Positions 1-7,691 of a stretch of DNA of 18,433 bases are shown one piece after another. This DNA is from Chromatiales bacterium. Lineage in GTDB: Bacteria > Pseudomonadota > Gammaproteobacteria > Chromatiales > Chromatiaceae. The number at the start of each line of letters is the position of its first letter. Position 1 is the first letter of the stretch. Made by a program: the position numbers and the translations under genes. The stretch lies in assembly GCA_024762485.1 (NCBI GenBank), contig JANTHH010000024.1, positions 1 to 18,433 on the forward strand, read 5' to 3'. The notes under the pieces were generated by a model. It was not told where the DNA came from and did not search any database. It worked only from the letters and a program-made list of their open reading frames with translations.

Positions 1-36
1 GCTGTCCAGGATCATGAAGACGAGATGATTCTGCAC
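1..36 (-). CDS. 5' fragment of a probable sulfatase/alkaline-phosphatase-superfamily gene
   Basis: Only the first 12 codons are in the window; the gene runs off the left edge. From a GTG start the frame reads (M)QNHLVFMILDS. This resembles the first beta-strand of sulfatase-type enzymes, where a hydrophobic strand ends in an Asp that binds the metal. The start is well supported: AGGAGG sits 7-8 bases upstream (about 45-50), inside the end of the TPR gene, and only 2 bases separate the TPR stop from this GTG. The two genes are therefore probably cotranscribed and translationally coupled. Assigning a family from 12 residues is inference; the existence of a gene start here is more secure than its function. 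Confidence 0.45.
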   Translation of the reverse strand, partial: MQNHLVFMILDS

Positions 37-38
37 CC

Positions 39-1205
39 TCACGCCCTCCTGCGACGGCGAGCCGCCATGCCGCGCTGGCGGGGGCGTGCACCCGGCCGGC
101 CACGGCCACGGCCCTCACCGCGATTCGCACGCAGTTCGTCCATCTTCAGCTCGATATTCGACAGCGCATCATGGTAGGCCTGCGCCTGGGCCTGGTCCTC
201 CTCGTAGGTATCCTCGATCTGCCCCAGTTCCTTGTAACGGTCGAGCAGACGCGGGGCGTTGCGGACCACCGCCTGGTACTCCTCCACCGCCTCGGGATAG
301 CGTTCCATGGCGAAGTAGATGTCGCCCATGACCCGGTGGAGCAATCCCGATGTCGGCTTGTCCTTCAACAGCGTCTGCACCTCCTTGATCGCGTTGGAGT
401 ACATCTTCTGATCCATGTAGAGGCGAGCCAGTCCCAGGCGTGCCCGTCCGAAGTCCGCCTTCTTGCTCAGCACACGACGGTACTCGTCCTCTGCATTCCT
501 GAATTCACCCAGCTTGGCGGCTGCCCGTGCCAGGTTGTATCTCGCCATGACGTTGTCCGGTTTCTTGGCGACAACGGCCTTGAGCAGCACCATCGCCTCC
601 TTCGGGTTGTCGCGTTTGAGCTCGATCTTGCCCAGCTGTAACTGGGCCAGCGCGAGGTCCGGGGAGTTCTCGATCACACGCCGGTATTCGGCTACGGCCT
701 CATCTTCCTTGCCGCTCTGCTGATAGATATTCGCCAGCATCAGTCGTGCGGAGGTCAACTGCGGATTGAAGGCCAGGCTTTGCCTGAAATGCGCCTCCGC
801 CTGTTCGTAGTCCTTCTCCTTCGCATAGATCCTGCCCAGCTTGATCTGAGCACCCAGCAGCTTGGGGTCTTTCTCAAGCGCCGACTCCAACGCCACCGCT
901 GCCTGCCCCGGCTCACCGGATTCGAGCGTGGCGAGACCCTGCATCATCATCGCTGAGGCCATCTCGGGGTCGAGGGCCAGCGCCTGGTCGAAATGCTGCA
1001 GGGCATCGTCGAAGCGCTCCATCTTGTAGAGCAGATTACCGATCGCAAGGTGCAACCTGGGCTTGTCCTGATTCTGCTCCAGAACCCGATCCAATTCCTC
1101 GACGGCCTCTTCGTATTTTTCCTGCTCGGCCAGCTCCTTGGCCAGTTTCAGATGGGTTTTTGCGTCCGCATCCACTTCCTTAACGCTCGGCTTCCAGGTT
1201 GACAT
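39..1205 (-). CDS. TPR-repeat protein with arginine-rich C-terminal tail
   Basis: A 388-residue protein built almost wholly of tetratricopeptide repeats. About nine consecutive 34-residue units run from residue ~14 to ~320, with the typical Gly/Ala/Tyr pattern and Pro at repeat ends (for example ALALDPE, SLAFNPQ). A helical segment (~320-360) follows, and the last ~25 residues are dominated by Arg, Gly and Pro (GRGRGRPGARPRQRG, then a run of Arg). There is no signal peptide or membrane segment, so it is probably cytosolic. TPR arrays are protein-protein scaffolds; the partner is not visible. The ATG start has a good ribosome-binding site (GGAAGGTG just upstream). The gene is followed after 2 bases by the start of a probable sulfatase gene, which suggests a shared operon. 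The basic tail could bind nucleic acid or an acidic surface; that is inference. Confidence 0.85.
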   Translation of the reverse strand: MSTWKPSVKEVDADAKTHLKLAKELAEQEKYEEAVEELDRVLEQNQDKPRLHLAIGNLLYKMERFDDALQHFDQALALDPEMASAMMMQGLATLESGEPGQAAVALESALEKDPKLLGAQIKLGRIYAKEKDYEQAEAHFRQSLAFNPQLTSARLMLANIYQQSGKEDEAVAEYRRVIENSPDLALAQLQLGKIELKRDNPKEAMVLLKAVVAKKPDNVMARYNLARAAAKLGEFRNAEDEYRRVLSKKADFGRARLGLARLYMDQKMYSNAIKEVQTLLKDKPTSGLLHRVMGDIYFAMERYPEAVEEYQAVVRNAPRLLDRYKELGQIEDTYEEDQAQAQAYHDALSNIELKMDELRANRGEGRGRGRPGARPRQRGMAARRRRRA

Positions 1206-1311
1206 TTTTCACCTTCCGTCAGATTTCTGACATATTGAGTTCATCGTTGGCCACAAGCGCGGCCACCCACATCGGGAACGAAACCCTCGTCGCAGGGCAA
1301 CAAAGGGGATC

Positions 1312-1317
1312 ATTATA
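1312..1317 (-). promoter_or_regulatory. Candidate -10 box for the TPR gene
   Basis: On the minus strand a perfect TATAAT lies about 107 bases before the TPR start codon. The -35 region is weak: TTCGTG with an 18-base spacer is the best match. It is the only consensus -10 noticed between sdhE and the TPR gene, so it is the best candidate for separate transcription of the TPR-sulfatase pair. Confidence 0.4.
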
Positions 1318-1406
1318 AGCCCGGGGACTTCCAGACACGAATGCTAAATACCCTGTTTTTCCCGGCCACGCTGGTTGTAGCACAGCACCCTGACCACGCA
1401 GTCCCA

Positions 1407-1462
1407 CAGGGCATATCATCAGGCCCTGCTTGTCCGGCGCCCCGCCTGATGCGGGTGACAAG
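1407..1462. other. Two back-to-back stem-loops in the 385-base gap between sdhE and the TPR gene
   Basis: The stretch 1206-1590 holds no convincing gene. Inside it, CAGGGC (1407-1412) pairs with GCCCTG (1423-1428) around a 10-base loop. The very next base begins CTTGTC (1429-1434), which pairs with GACAAG (1457-1462) and encloses a CCCGC/GCGGG stem (1441-1455, loop CTGAT). Neither stem is followed by a T-run, so this is not a classical intrinsic terminator. Read on the minus strand it would lie in the 3' region of the sdh transcript. A factor-dependent 3' end, a small RNA or a chance GC-rich fold are all possible. The rest of the gap holds only the -10 box at 1312-1317. Confidence 0.3.
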
Positions 1463-1590
1463 AGAGCGTATCGGCCGTAAACCGGCAAACCTGACGAGCA
1501 TTTGACCACTCGGCTTGCCCCGACGAGACGGATAGCCGACGGAAAGGGTGAGTACGCAATCCCGGGCGGGCGGACAACGGCCCCTCCAGC

Positions 1591-1842
1591 TCAGGCCCTC
1601 GCGCAGGCCTTGATGGCGGTCACCACGGCCTGCCATTGTGCCGGCGCTTCCACCCCGGCCAGCAGCCAGCGATGCAGGAGCGGGTCTTCGAGCGCCAGCA
1701 ACGCGCGGAAGGACGCCTGCTGCTCCGGCGGGGATGCGGCGAAGTCGTTCTGCAGATAGTTCAGCAGGAGTTCATCGAGTTCGAGCATGCCGCGCCGGCA
1801 TTGCCAGCGCAGCCGGTTGCGATCTGCATCCACATCGTTCAT
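1591..1842 (-). CDS. sdhE: FAD assembly factor SdhE (succinate dehydrogenase flavinylation)
   Basis: An 83-residue protein of the SdhE/YgfY/SDHAF2 family, the normal size for the family. It carries the diagnostic RGMLELD motif at residues 18-24; the RGxxE part is the segment that contacts the flavoprotein. Known role: helps attach FAD covalently to SdhA in the cytosol. It is the last gene of the sdh operon, starting 10 bases after the sdhB stop, which fits that role. The ATG at 1840-1842 has no strong ribosome-binding site, so translation may depend on coupling to sdhB. No oddity was seen in the protein. Confidence 0.93.
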   Translation of the reverse strand: MNDVDADRNRLRWQCRRGMLELDELLLNYLQNDFAASPPEQQASFRALLALEDPLLHRWLLAGVEAPAQWQAVVTAIKACARA

Positions 1843-1852
1843 CAGACGCGGC

Positions 1853-2545
1853 TCAGATGGATTTCTTCAGCATCAGATTCTTGATGTTGCCAATGGCACG
1901 GGTCGGATTGAGATGCTTGGGGCATGCCTCGACGCAGCTCATGATGGTGTGACAGCGGAACAGTTTGTATGGGCCTTCCAGCTCGTCGAGACGTTCGTCT
2001 GCCGCCTGATCACGGCTGTCGGCAAGGAATCGCCAGGCCGTGAGCAGTGCCTGTGGCCCGTGGAAGCGGTCCGGATTCCACCAGAAAGAAGGGCAGCTGG
2101 TGGAACAGCAGCCGCAGAGTATGCACTCGTAGAGACCGTCGAGCCGCTCCCTTTCCTCCGGCGATTGCAGTATCTCGTGCTCGGGCAGTGGGTCCTTGCG
2201 GATCAGCCATGGCTGCACGGCCCTGTATTGCTGGAAGAACTGGCTCATGTCGACCACCAGGTCGCGGATCACCGGACGCCCCGGGAAGGGCCGCACCACC
2301 ACCGGCTCCTTGAGTTCAGCCAGTGGGGTGATGCAGGCGAGCTTGTTCTCGCCGTTGACGTTGACCCCGTCGGAGCCACAGACTCCCTCGCCGCAGGAAT
2401 GACGAAAGCTGAATCCCTCGTCCTGCGTCTTTATCTGCAGCAGGGCATCGCGCAGCATCATGCCCCGTTCGGCCGCTACCTCGAAGTCCTGCAGATAGGG
2501 CTGCTCATCCTCATCGGGGTTGTAACGGAAGACCCTGAATTTCAT
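1853..2545 (-). CDS. sdhB: Succinate dehydrogenase iron-sulfur subunit
   Basis: A 230-residue SdhB that carries electrons from FAD to quinone through three Fe-S clusters. All ligands are visible. The [2Fe-2S] site is C51, C56, D59 and C71, with Asp as the third ligand as in E. coli SdhB. The [4Fe-4S] and [3Fe-4S] sites use C141, C144, C147 and C151 (CILCGCCSTSC) plus C198, C204 and C208 (CVEACPKHLNP). The WW pair at 155-156 lies in the region that shapes the quinone pocket. The sdhA stop codon overlaps the ribosome-binding site (TGAGGAGCTGCC before the ATG), which implies coupled translation. Length and motifs match the gammaproteobacterial family; nothing is missing. Confidence 0.97.
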   Translation of the reverse strand: MKFRVFRYNPDEDEQPYLQDFEVAAERGMMLRDALLQIKTQDEGFSFRHSCGEGVCGSDGVNVNGENKLACITPLAELKEPVVVRPFPGRPVIRDLVVDMSQFFQQYRAVQPWLIRKDPLPEHEILQSPEERERLDGLYECILCGCCSTSCPSFWWNPDRFHGPQALLTAWRFLADSRDQAADERLDELEGPYKLFRCHTIMSCVEACPKHLNPTRAIGNIKNLMLKKSI

Positions 2546-2554
2546 GGCAGCTCC

Positions 2555-4318
2555 TCAGTAGGTTCTCGCCTTCGGCGGAAAACTGTCCACGCTCAGTGGC
2601 CTGGTCCGCACCGGCTTGTAGTCGAGTTGATCGCCGTCGCGGAAATACAGGCTGTGCTTGAGCCAGTTCTTGTCGTCACGCTCCGGATAGTCCGGCCGCG
2701 AATGGGCGCCACGACTCTCCTTGCGCTGGGAGGCCGAGAGGGCGATGCCCATGCCGACATCGATCATGTTGGCCAGTTCAAAGGCCTCGATCCGGGCGGT
2801 GTTGAATACCCGCGAGCGGTCCGTCAGGCGTACCGCGTCGAGCCGCTCGCGGATAGCTTTCAGCTTTTCCACCCCTTCCGCCATCACCGCCTCGGTGCGG
2901 TAGACACCGGCATGGTCCTCCATGACCTTCTGGAACTCCTCGCGCAATTCGGCCACCGGGATCCCCTCCCCCGGCTGTTCGAAACGCTGGAACCGCGCCA
3001 TGGCGGCATCCACGCTGGCGCTGTTGAGCGGGCGGTGATTGGGGTTGGCGTCGAGGTAACCGATGATGTCGAGGCCGGCGGCACGTCCGAACACCAGGAT
3101 ATCCAGCAGCGAGTTGCCACCGAGCCGGTTGGCGCCGTGCACCGAGACACAGGCACATTCACCCGCCGCGTAGAGCCCGGGGACCGCCTCCTCCGGGCCA
3201 TGCCGGGCCGGGATCACCACCCGCCCGAAACGGTCGGTGGGGATGCCGCCCATCACGTAGTGGGCGGTTGGATAGACCGGGATGGGCTCTCTGGCAGGAT
3301 CGGTGCCCGCGAAGATGATGGCGGATTCGCGGATACCCGGCAGCCGCTTGGCCACCACCTCTTCGCCCAGATGATCGGCCTTGAGCAGGACGTGATCGCC
3401 CCTGGGACCGCAGCCGCGCCCGGCCTTGACCTCGGTGACGATGGCCCGCGACACCACGTCGCGACTCGCCAGGTCCTTGGCATGGGGCGCATACCTGGGC
3501 ATGAAACGCTCGCCATCCTTGTTGACCAGATAGCCACCCTCGCCGCGTACCGCCTCGGAGATCAGCATGCCCTTGCCATGGATGCCGGTAGGGTGGAACT
3601 GAAAGAACTCCATGTCCTGCAGCGGCACGCCGGCGCGCAGCGCCATCGCCATGCCGTCACCGGTATTGATGTGGGCATTGGAATTGGTGCGGAACACCTG
3701 GCCGCAGCCGCCGGTCGCCAGCAGCGTGACCTTGGCCTCGATCAGCAGCGGTTCGCCGGTCTCGATCTCCATCACCAGGGCGCCGAGCACCGCACCCTCG
3801 TCGTCGGAAATCAGTTCGATGGCGAAGTACTCATCGAAAAAATGGGTGCGCGCACGCAGGTTCTGCTGATACAGCGTGTGCAGGATGGCATGGCCGGTGC
3901 GGTCCGCTGCTGCACAGGTGCGTGACGCCTGCTCGCCACCGAAGTTCTGCGACTGGCCGCCGAAGGCACGCTGGTAGATCCTGCCGTTGTCCAGCCGGGA
4001 GAACGGCACCCCATTGTGTTCCAGCTCGTAGACCGTCGGGATCGCCTCCCGACACATGAACTCGATGGCATCCTGGTCACCCAGGTAGTCCGAACCCTTG
4101 ACCGTGTCGAACATGTGCCAGTGCCAGCTGTCGGGTACCACATTGGCAAGTGCGGCATTCACCCCGCCCTGTGCTGCCACCGTGTGGGAGCGGGTCGGGA
4201 AGACCTTCGACACCACCGCTACCCGGGCATCGGCATTGGCCAGTTGCAGGGCAGCGTTCAGGCCGGCGCCACCGGCGCCGATGATCAGGGCATCGAAGTG
4301 TCTTTTCGCCAGTGCCAT
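2555..4318 (-). CDS. sdhA: Succinate dehydrogenase flavoprotein subunit
   Basis: A 587-residue SdhA that oxidises succinate to fumarate in the TCA cycle and is the catalytic subunit of complex II at the cytoplasmic membrane face. It shows the N-terminal dinucleotide-binding motif GAGGAG (14-19) and the flavinylation motif TRSHTVAAQGG, with H45 as the covalent FAD site (same number as in E. coli). It also has the substrate-site segments HPTGI, RGEGGYLVNKDGERFM, HYVMGGI and GANRLGGNSLLD. The GRGCGPRG stretch is one residue shorter than the E. coli counterpart as I recall it, a minor loop change. The start lies 4 bases after the sdhD stop, with GAGG overlapping that stop. It sits in an intact sdhCDAB-sdhE operon. 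Confidence 0.98.
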   Translation of the reverse strand: MALAKRHFDALIIGAGGAGLNAALQLANADARVAVVSKVFPTRSHTVAAQGGVNAALANVVPDSWHWHMFDTVKGSDYLGDQDAIEFMCREAIPTVYELEHNGVPFSRLDNGRIYQRAFGGQSQNFGGEQASRTCAAADRTGHAILHTLYQQNLRARTHFFDEYFAIELISDDEGAVLGALVMEIETGEPLLIEAKVTLLATGGCGQVFRTNSNAHINTGDGMAMALRAGVPLQDMEFFQFHPTGIHGKGMLISEAVRGEGGYLVNKDGERFMPRYAPHAKDLASRDVVSRAIVTEVKAGRGCGPRGDHVLLKADHLGEEVVAKRLPGIRESAIIFAGTDPAREPIPVYPTAHYVMGGIPTDRFGRVVIPARHGPEEAVPGLYAAGECACVSVHGANRLGGNSLLDILVFGRAAGLDIIGYLDANPNHRPLNSASVDAAMARFQRFEQPGEGIPVAELREEFQKVMEDHAGVYRTEAVMAEGVEKLKAIRERLDAVRLTDRSRVFNTARIEAFELANMIDVGMGIALSASQRKESRGAHSRPDYPERDDKNWLKHSLYFRDGDQLDYKPVRTRPLSVDSFPPKARTY

Positions 4319-4322
4319 GTCC

Positions 4323-4664
4323 TCAACCCACCCTCGCCACGATCAGAATCTCCACCGCCCACAGGCCACACCCCAGCAGGATGACGATCACCAGCGACAT
4401 CAGTCCGGCACGCAACGCAATCGGTCTCACGTAGTCCATCAGGATATCCCGCACGCCAACCCAGGCATGCAGCAGCAGGGCGAACACGAACAACAGGCTG
4501 GCGGTGCTGACCAATGGCCCACCGAGCCAGCCCCGCCACTCTGCAACGTGCAGTGGCGGATCGAGGACCAACCGGCCCAGCAGGAAGAGTATGAACAAAC
4601 CCAGGTAGATGGCCGTAAGCCGCTGCCATATCCAGGCCTTCAGTCCGGCCGCGCGACGGCTCAT
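4323..4664 (-). CDS. sdhD: Succinate dehydrogenase membrane anchor subunit D
   Basis: A 113-residue membrane protein with three hydrophobic helices (about 18-34, 50-70 and 85-108). With SdhC it anchors complex II, binds haem b and forms the ubiquinone site. The motif HAWVGVRDILMDYVRP contains the haem-ligand histidine H66 and the D77-Y78 pair, equivalent to the E. coli quinone-site Asp-Tyr. The N-terminal WxxQRLTAIYL is also typical. Its ATG overlaps the sdhC stop as ATGA, so the two anchors are translated together. Confidence 0.93.
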   Translation of the reverse strand: MSRRAAGLKAWIWQRLTAIYLGLFILFLLGRLVLDPPLHVAEWRGWLGGPLVSTASLLFVFALLLHAWVGVRDILMDYVRPIALRAGLMSLVIVILLGCGLWAVEILIVARVG

Positions 4665-5038
4665 GTCAGCGCCACCATCAGTATCACCGACGCCAGCGGC
4701 GCCGAGATCGTCACCAGCCAGGCACTGTGGCGGTAGCGTGGCCGCTCCACGCCCACATGGATGTCCAGCAACAGGTAGCGGATACCGGCGAACAGGTGAT
4801 GAAGCAGCGCCCAGAGCAGCACGAACAGTCCTGCGCGTGCCGGCAGCGAATGCAGGCCATCACGGACCGTGGCGAAGCCCGCGGGAGAGGAAAGTGACAG
4901 CTCGAGCAGGTACAGCAGCGGCGGAATCAGCAGGAACAGCAGCAGACCACTGGCGCGGTGCAGTATCGACATCACACCGGCGATGGGCAGGCGAACCTGC
5001 AGCAGATTCAGAAATACCGGTCTGTCACTGGGCTGCAT
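4661..5038 (-). CDS. sdhC: Succinate dehydrogenase cytochrome b556 subunit
   Basis: A 125-residue membrane subunit with three hydrophobic helices. It starts with RPVFLNLLQVRLP, then has SILHRASG, where S24 and R28 match the ubiquinone-site Ser and Arg of E. coli SdhC. The HHLFAGIRYLLLD motif supplies the axial haem ligand, H81. It is the first gene of the sdh operon. The 75-base gap behind darP holds a candidate promoter. It overlaps sdhD by 4 bases. Confidence 0.93.
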   Translation of the reverse strand: MQPSDRPVFLNLLQVRLPIAGVMSILHRASGLLLFLLIPPLLYLLELSLSSPAGFATVRDGLHSLPARAGLFVLLWALLHHLFAGIRYLLLDIHVGVERPRYRHSAWLVTISAPLASVILMVALT

Positions 5039-5068
5039 GACGGGGTCCGTTCATCGGTTGTTGGTCTG

Positions 5069-5096
5069 AGTATGATGCCTGGCGGCGAAACAGCAA
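5069..5096 (-). promoter_or_regulatory. Candidate promoter for the sdh operon
   Basis: Minus-strand TTGCTG (5091-5096), a 16-base spacer and CATACT (5069-5074), about 30 bases before the sdhC ATG. The match to a sigma-70 promoter is moderate (3/6 and 4/6). No strong terminator separates darP from sdhC, so read-through from recJ-darP is also possible. Confidence 0.3.
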
Positions 5097-5113
5097 GCGG
5101 CTTGCCTGACGGT

Positions 5114-5737
5114 TCACAGCTCGCCCGCAGGGATCTGCTCACGCAGGTGGCGGAACAGCTTGCGCCCGGCACCCGCTGGTTTGCCCGTATCCTGTTCCTT
5201 CCTGGCGGCACGGACCAGCTGGCGCAGTTGCTGGCGGTCGAGTTCCGGATGCGCCGCCAGCAGCGGGCCCAGCGCCTGGTCACCCTCAGCGACCAGCTGG
5301 TCGCGCAGCGTCTCGAGCTGGTGGAAGTGCCGGTTCTCCGTCAGCTGTCGGACCTTCATCCGATCGAAGTAGTCTGCCGCCTGGCTGACATCCTCGACAC
5401 TCAGGCGCTTGGTGATGTACTTCAGCTGACGATTGCGCGCCCCGCCCTTGGGGATTCGCCGGCACTCGACGATCGCCTGCACTGTGCGCGGCGTGAGGCC
5501 GAACGACGCCAGCTGCTCCGGTTTCAATCCGGTGAGCCGGTCGGCGAGTGCCTGCAGTGCCGCCATGTCCCGCTTCAGCTGGGACTTGTTGGGCCGGACC
5601 GCATACTCGAACGCCGCCTCCTCGTCATCTGCGGCGCCCGCCCCTGCGGGCGCACCAACATAAATGGAGGTCAACGCCTCTCCGCCCGGTTCCTCGTCGA
5701 GGTCGTCGGTCACATCGTCGATGTCGTCGTCTTTCAT
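5114..5737 (-). CDS. darP: Ribosome biogenesis protein DarP (YjgA/DUF615 family)
   Basis: A 207-residue DUF615 protein, slightly longer than the ~183-residue E. coli protein because of an acidic N-terminal extension (residues 1-20, rich in Asp and Glu). Family segments visible are PNKSQLKRDMAALQAL (~49-64), GARNRQLKYITKRL (~98-111) and the C-terminal RQLVRAARKEQ and RKLFRHLRE. E. coli DarP associates with 50S precursors and aids late large-subunit maturation. Its ATG overlaps the recJ stop as ATGA (5734-5737), so it is probably translated by coupling to recJ. Confidence 0.9.
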   Translation of the reverse strand: MKDDDIDDVTDDLDEEPGGEALTSIYVGAPAGAGAADDEEAAFEYAVRPNKSQLKRDMAALQALADRLTGLKPEQLASFGLTPRTVQAIVECRRIPKGGARNRQLKYITKRLSVEDVSQAADYFDRMKVRQLTENRHFHQLETLRDQLVAEGDQALGPLLAAHPELDRQQLRQLVRAARKEQDTGKPAGAGRKLFRHLREQIPAGEL

Positions 5738-7488
5738 GCGGGCTCGATATGTTCCAGTCGCAGTTGCAGGCTAATAGTGCCGCGAAATTCATTGATATCC
5801 AAACGGTAGGCGGCACGGATACGGCTCGGCAGATGATCGGGGAAATGTTCCACCTGGCCGAAGGCGATGGCATCGATCACCTCTCTGCCATCGCTCGGCC
5901 GCAGCACCAGCTTCCAGTGCCGCTCACCGACGATGCGCTCGTTCACCACCTCGAACACGCCGTCGAACAGCGGCTCGGGGAAGGCCTGTCCCCAGGGCCC
6001 GCCCTCCTGGATCTGCCGGGCGAGGTCGAGGGTCAGCTCATCTGCCGGGATCTCACCATCCGAGTGCAGCAGGGCCTGCAGGTCGTCGGCATCGAGCCGC
6101 TCCCTGACTACCGCGTCGAAGGCCCCCCGGAAGGCCGGCAGATCCTCTGCCGCCAGGCTCATGCCCGCCGCCATGGCGTGCCCACCGAACTTGCTCAGCA
6201 GTTGCGGATGACGGGTGGCGACCTCGTCCAGCGCATCACGGATATGCAGCCCCGGGATGGAACGGGCCGAGCCCTTGATCTGGCCATCGCCTGCGGGGGC
6301 GAAGGCGATCACCGGTCGGTGCCAGCGCTCCTTGATGCGTGAGGCAAGAATGCCGATCACCCCCTGGTGCCAATCCTCGTTATACAGGCACAGCCCCCAG
6401 GGCAGCTCGCCACTGAACGCCGGTTGCGCCATCAGCCCGTCGAGGATGGCCAGCGCCTGCTGCTGCATCTCGCCCTCTATCTGGCGACGCTCGCGGTTCA
6501 GCCGGTCGAGCTCGGTGGCGATGGCCAGGGCCTGATCGGGCGAGTCGCTGAGCAGGCACTCGATACCCACCGACATGTCGTCCAGCCGACCGGCAGCGTT
6601 CAGACGCGGGCCGACAAAGAAGCCCATATCCGACGCCTGCACCCGCCGATGGTTGCGTCCGGCGACATTCAGCAGTGCCAGGATCCCGGGCCGGCAGCGG
6701 CCGCTGCGCATGCGCTGCAGCCCCTGTGCCACCAGGATGCGGTTGTTACGGTCCAGCGGCACCACGTCCGCCACCGTCCCGAGCGCCACCAGGTCGAGGT
6801 ATTCCGCCAGGTTGGGCTCGGCGATGCCCTGCCTGGCGAACCAGCCAGTCTCGCGCAGCCGTGCCCGCAGGCCGAGCAGCACATAGAAGATCACCCCGAC
6901 GCCGGCCGCCGCCTTGCTCGGGAAGTCGTTGTCCGCGAGATTCGGGTTGACGATGGCCTGGGCCTCCGGCAGTTGCTCGCCCGGCAGGTGGTGGTCGGTG
7001 ACGATCACCGGGATGCCCCTGGCATTGGCAGCGGCCACCCCCGCCACGCTGGCGACACCGTTGTCCACGGTGACGATCAGGTCCGGTTCGCGCTGCGCGG
7101 CCAGATCGACGATCTCCGGCGTCAGGCCGTAGCCATACTCGAACCGGTTGGGCACCAGGTAGGAGACATCGGCACAACCCAGCGCACGCAGCGCCAGCAC
7201 GGAAAGTGCACAGCTGGTGGCGCCGTCGGCATCGAAGTCACCGACGATGACGATGCGGCCGGCCGCCTCCAGCGTCTGCGTGAGCTGGTCCACCGCGGCC
7301 TCGAGACCACCAAGCCTGGCCGGCGGCAACAGCTGATCGAGCCGTTTCTCCACCACCTCCTCCGGACCCACCCCTCGGTTTCTATAGACCCGGCGCAGCA
7401 CCGGATGGAGATCTGCCGGCCACTCCCGTCCGTCATCCACCGCCGGACTACGGACGATTCTCGGTGTTGCCGGCTGGCTGTCGGCCAT
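5734..7488 (-). CDS. recJ: Single-stranded-DNA-specific 5'-3' exonuclease RecJ
   Basis: A DHH-family nuclease of 584 residues (E. coli RecJ has 577) that degrades 5'-ended single strands in recombination, base-excision and mismatch repair. Motif I is GDFDADG (83-89), followed by DNG (142-144), DHH (165-167) and, near the C-terminal part of the core, the GGHAMAAG segment of DHHA1; an OB-like domain ends the protein. The frame stays open to a GTG at 7587 and also has an ATG at 7506. I chose the ATG at 7488 because it leaves an N-terminal leader of E. coli-like length before LPPLLRRLY-type sequence. None of the three starts has an ideal ribosome-binding site, so the start is uncertain. It is divergent from galE across a 203-base spacer. 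Confidence 0.95.
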   Translation of the reverse strand: MADSQPATPRIVRSPAVDDGREWPADLHPVLRRVYRNRGVGPEEVVEKRLDQLLPPARLGGLEAAVDQLTQTLEAAGRIVIVGDFDADGATSCALSVLALRALGCADVSYLVPNRFEYGYGLTPEIVDLAAQREPDLIVTVDNGVASVAGVAAANARGIPVIVTDHHLPGEQLPEAQAIVNPNLADNDFPSKAAAGVGVIFYVLLGLRARLRETGWFARQGIAEPNLAEYLDLVALGTVADVVPLDRNNRILVAQGLQRMRSGRCRPGILALLNVAGRNHRRVQASDMGFFVGPRLNAAGRLDDMSVGIECLLSDSPDQALAIATELDRLNRERRQIEGEMQQQALAILDGLMAQPAFSGELPWGLCLYNEDWHQGVIGILASRIKERWHRPVIAFAPAGDGQIKGSARSIPGLHIRDALDEVATRHPQLLSKFGGHAMAAGMSLAAEDLPAFRGAFDAVVRERLDADDLQALLHSDGEIPADELTLDLARQIQEGGPWGQAFPEPLFDGVFEVVNERIVGERHWKLVLRPSDGREVIDAIAFGQVEHFPDHLPSRIRAAYRLDINEFRGTISLQLRLEHIEPA

Positions 7489-7691
7489 GCTGTCTGAGCG
7501 GGTCATTTGGGGTGAATTCACGGTTGCAGGGTCACTGTCTGGGGATGATGGCTGTCCCGACCGATGGACGGGGCTGCAAGCATACACCCCTGGGTCCGCT
7601 CACTCGACAGTGTGAGCCGCCGTCATGCCGGGGACACGGCCAGCGGTTATCATGTGGCACTTCTACTGCAGTCACAGAGGATGGATGGACG

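Noticed and set aside
1470..1560. Resemblance to a cyclic-di-GMP riboswitch (GGCAAACC-like string)
   Set aside because: The rest of the GEMM core and its pairing pattern could not be matched, and no plus-strand gene follows.
1219..1636. Two minus-strand open frames of 96 and 107 codons between the TPR gene and sdhE
   Set aside because: They overlap each other in different frames, have no recognisable domain or ribosome-binding site, and one runs into sdhE.
1787..3925. Long plus-strand open frame (712 codons) opposite sdhB and sdhA
   Set aside because: It is antisense to two fully recognisable genes, has no family motifs, and arises from high-GC codon bias.
5090..5108. Short GCAAG/CTTGC hairpin after darP as a terminator
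   Set aside because: The stem is only 5 base pairs with no T-run, and it overlaps the candidate sdh promoter.
4958..6342. Plus-strand open frames opposite darP and recJ
   Set aside because: They are antisense to well-supported genes and show no protein-family features.
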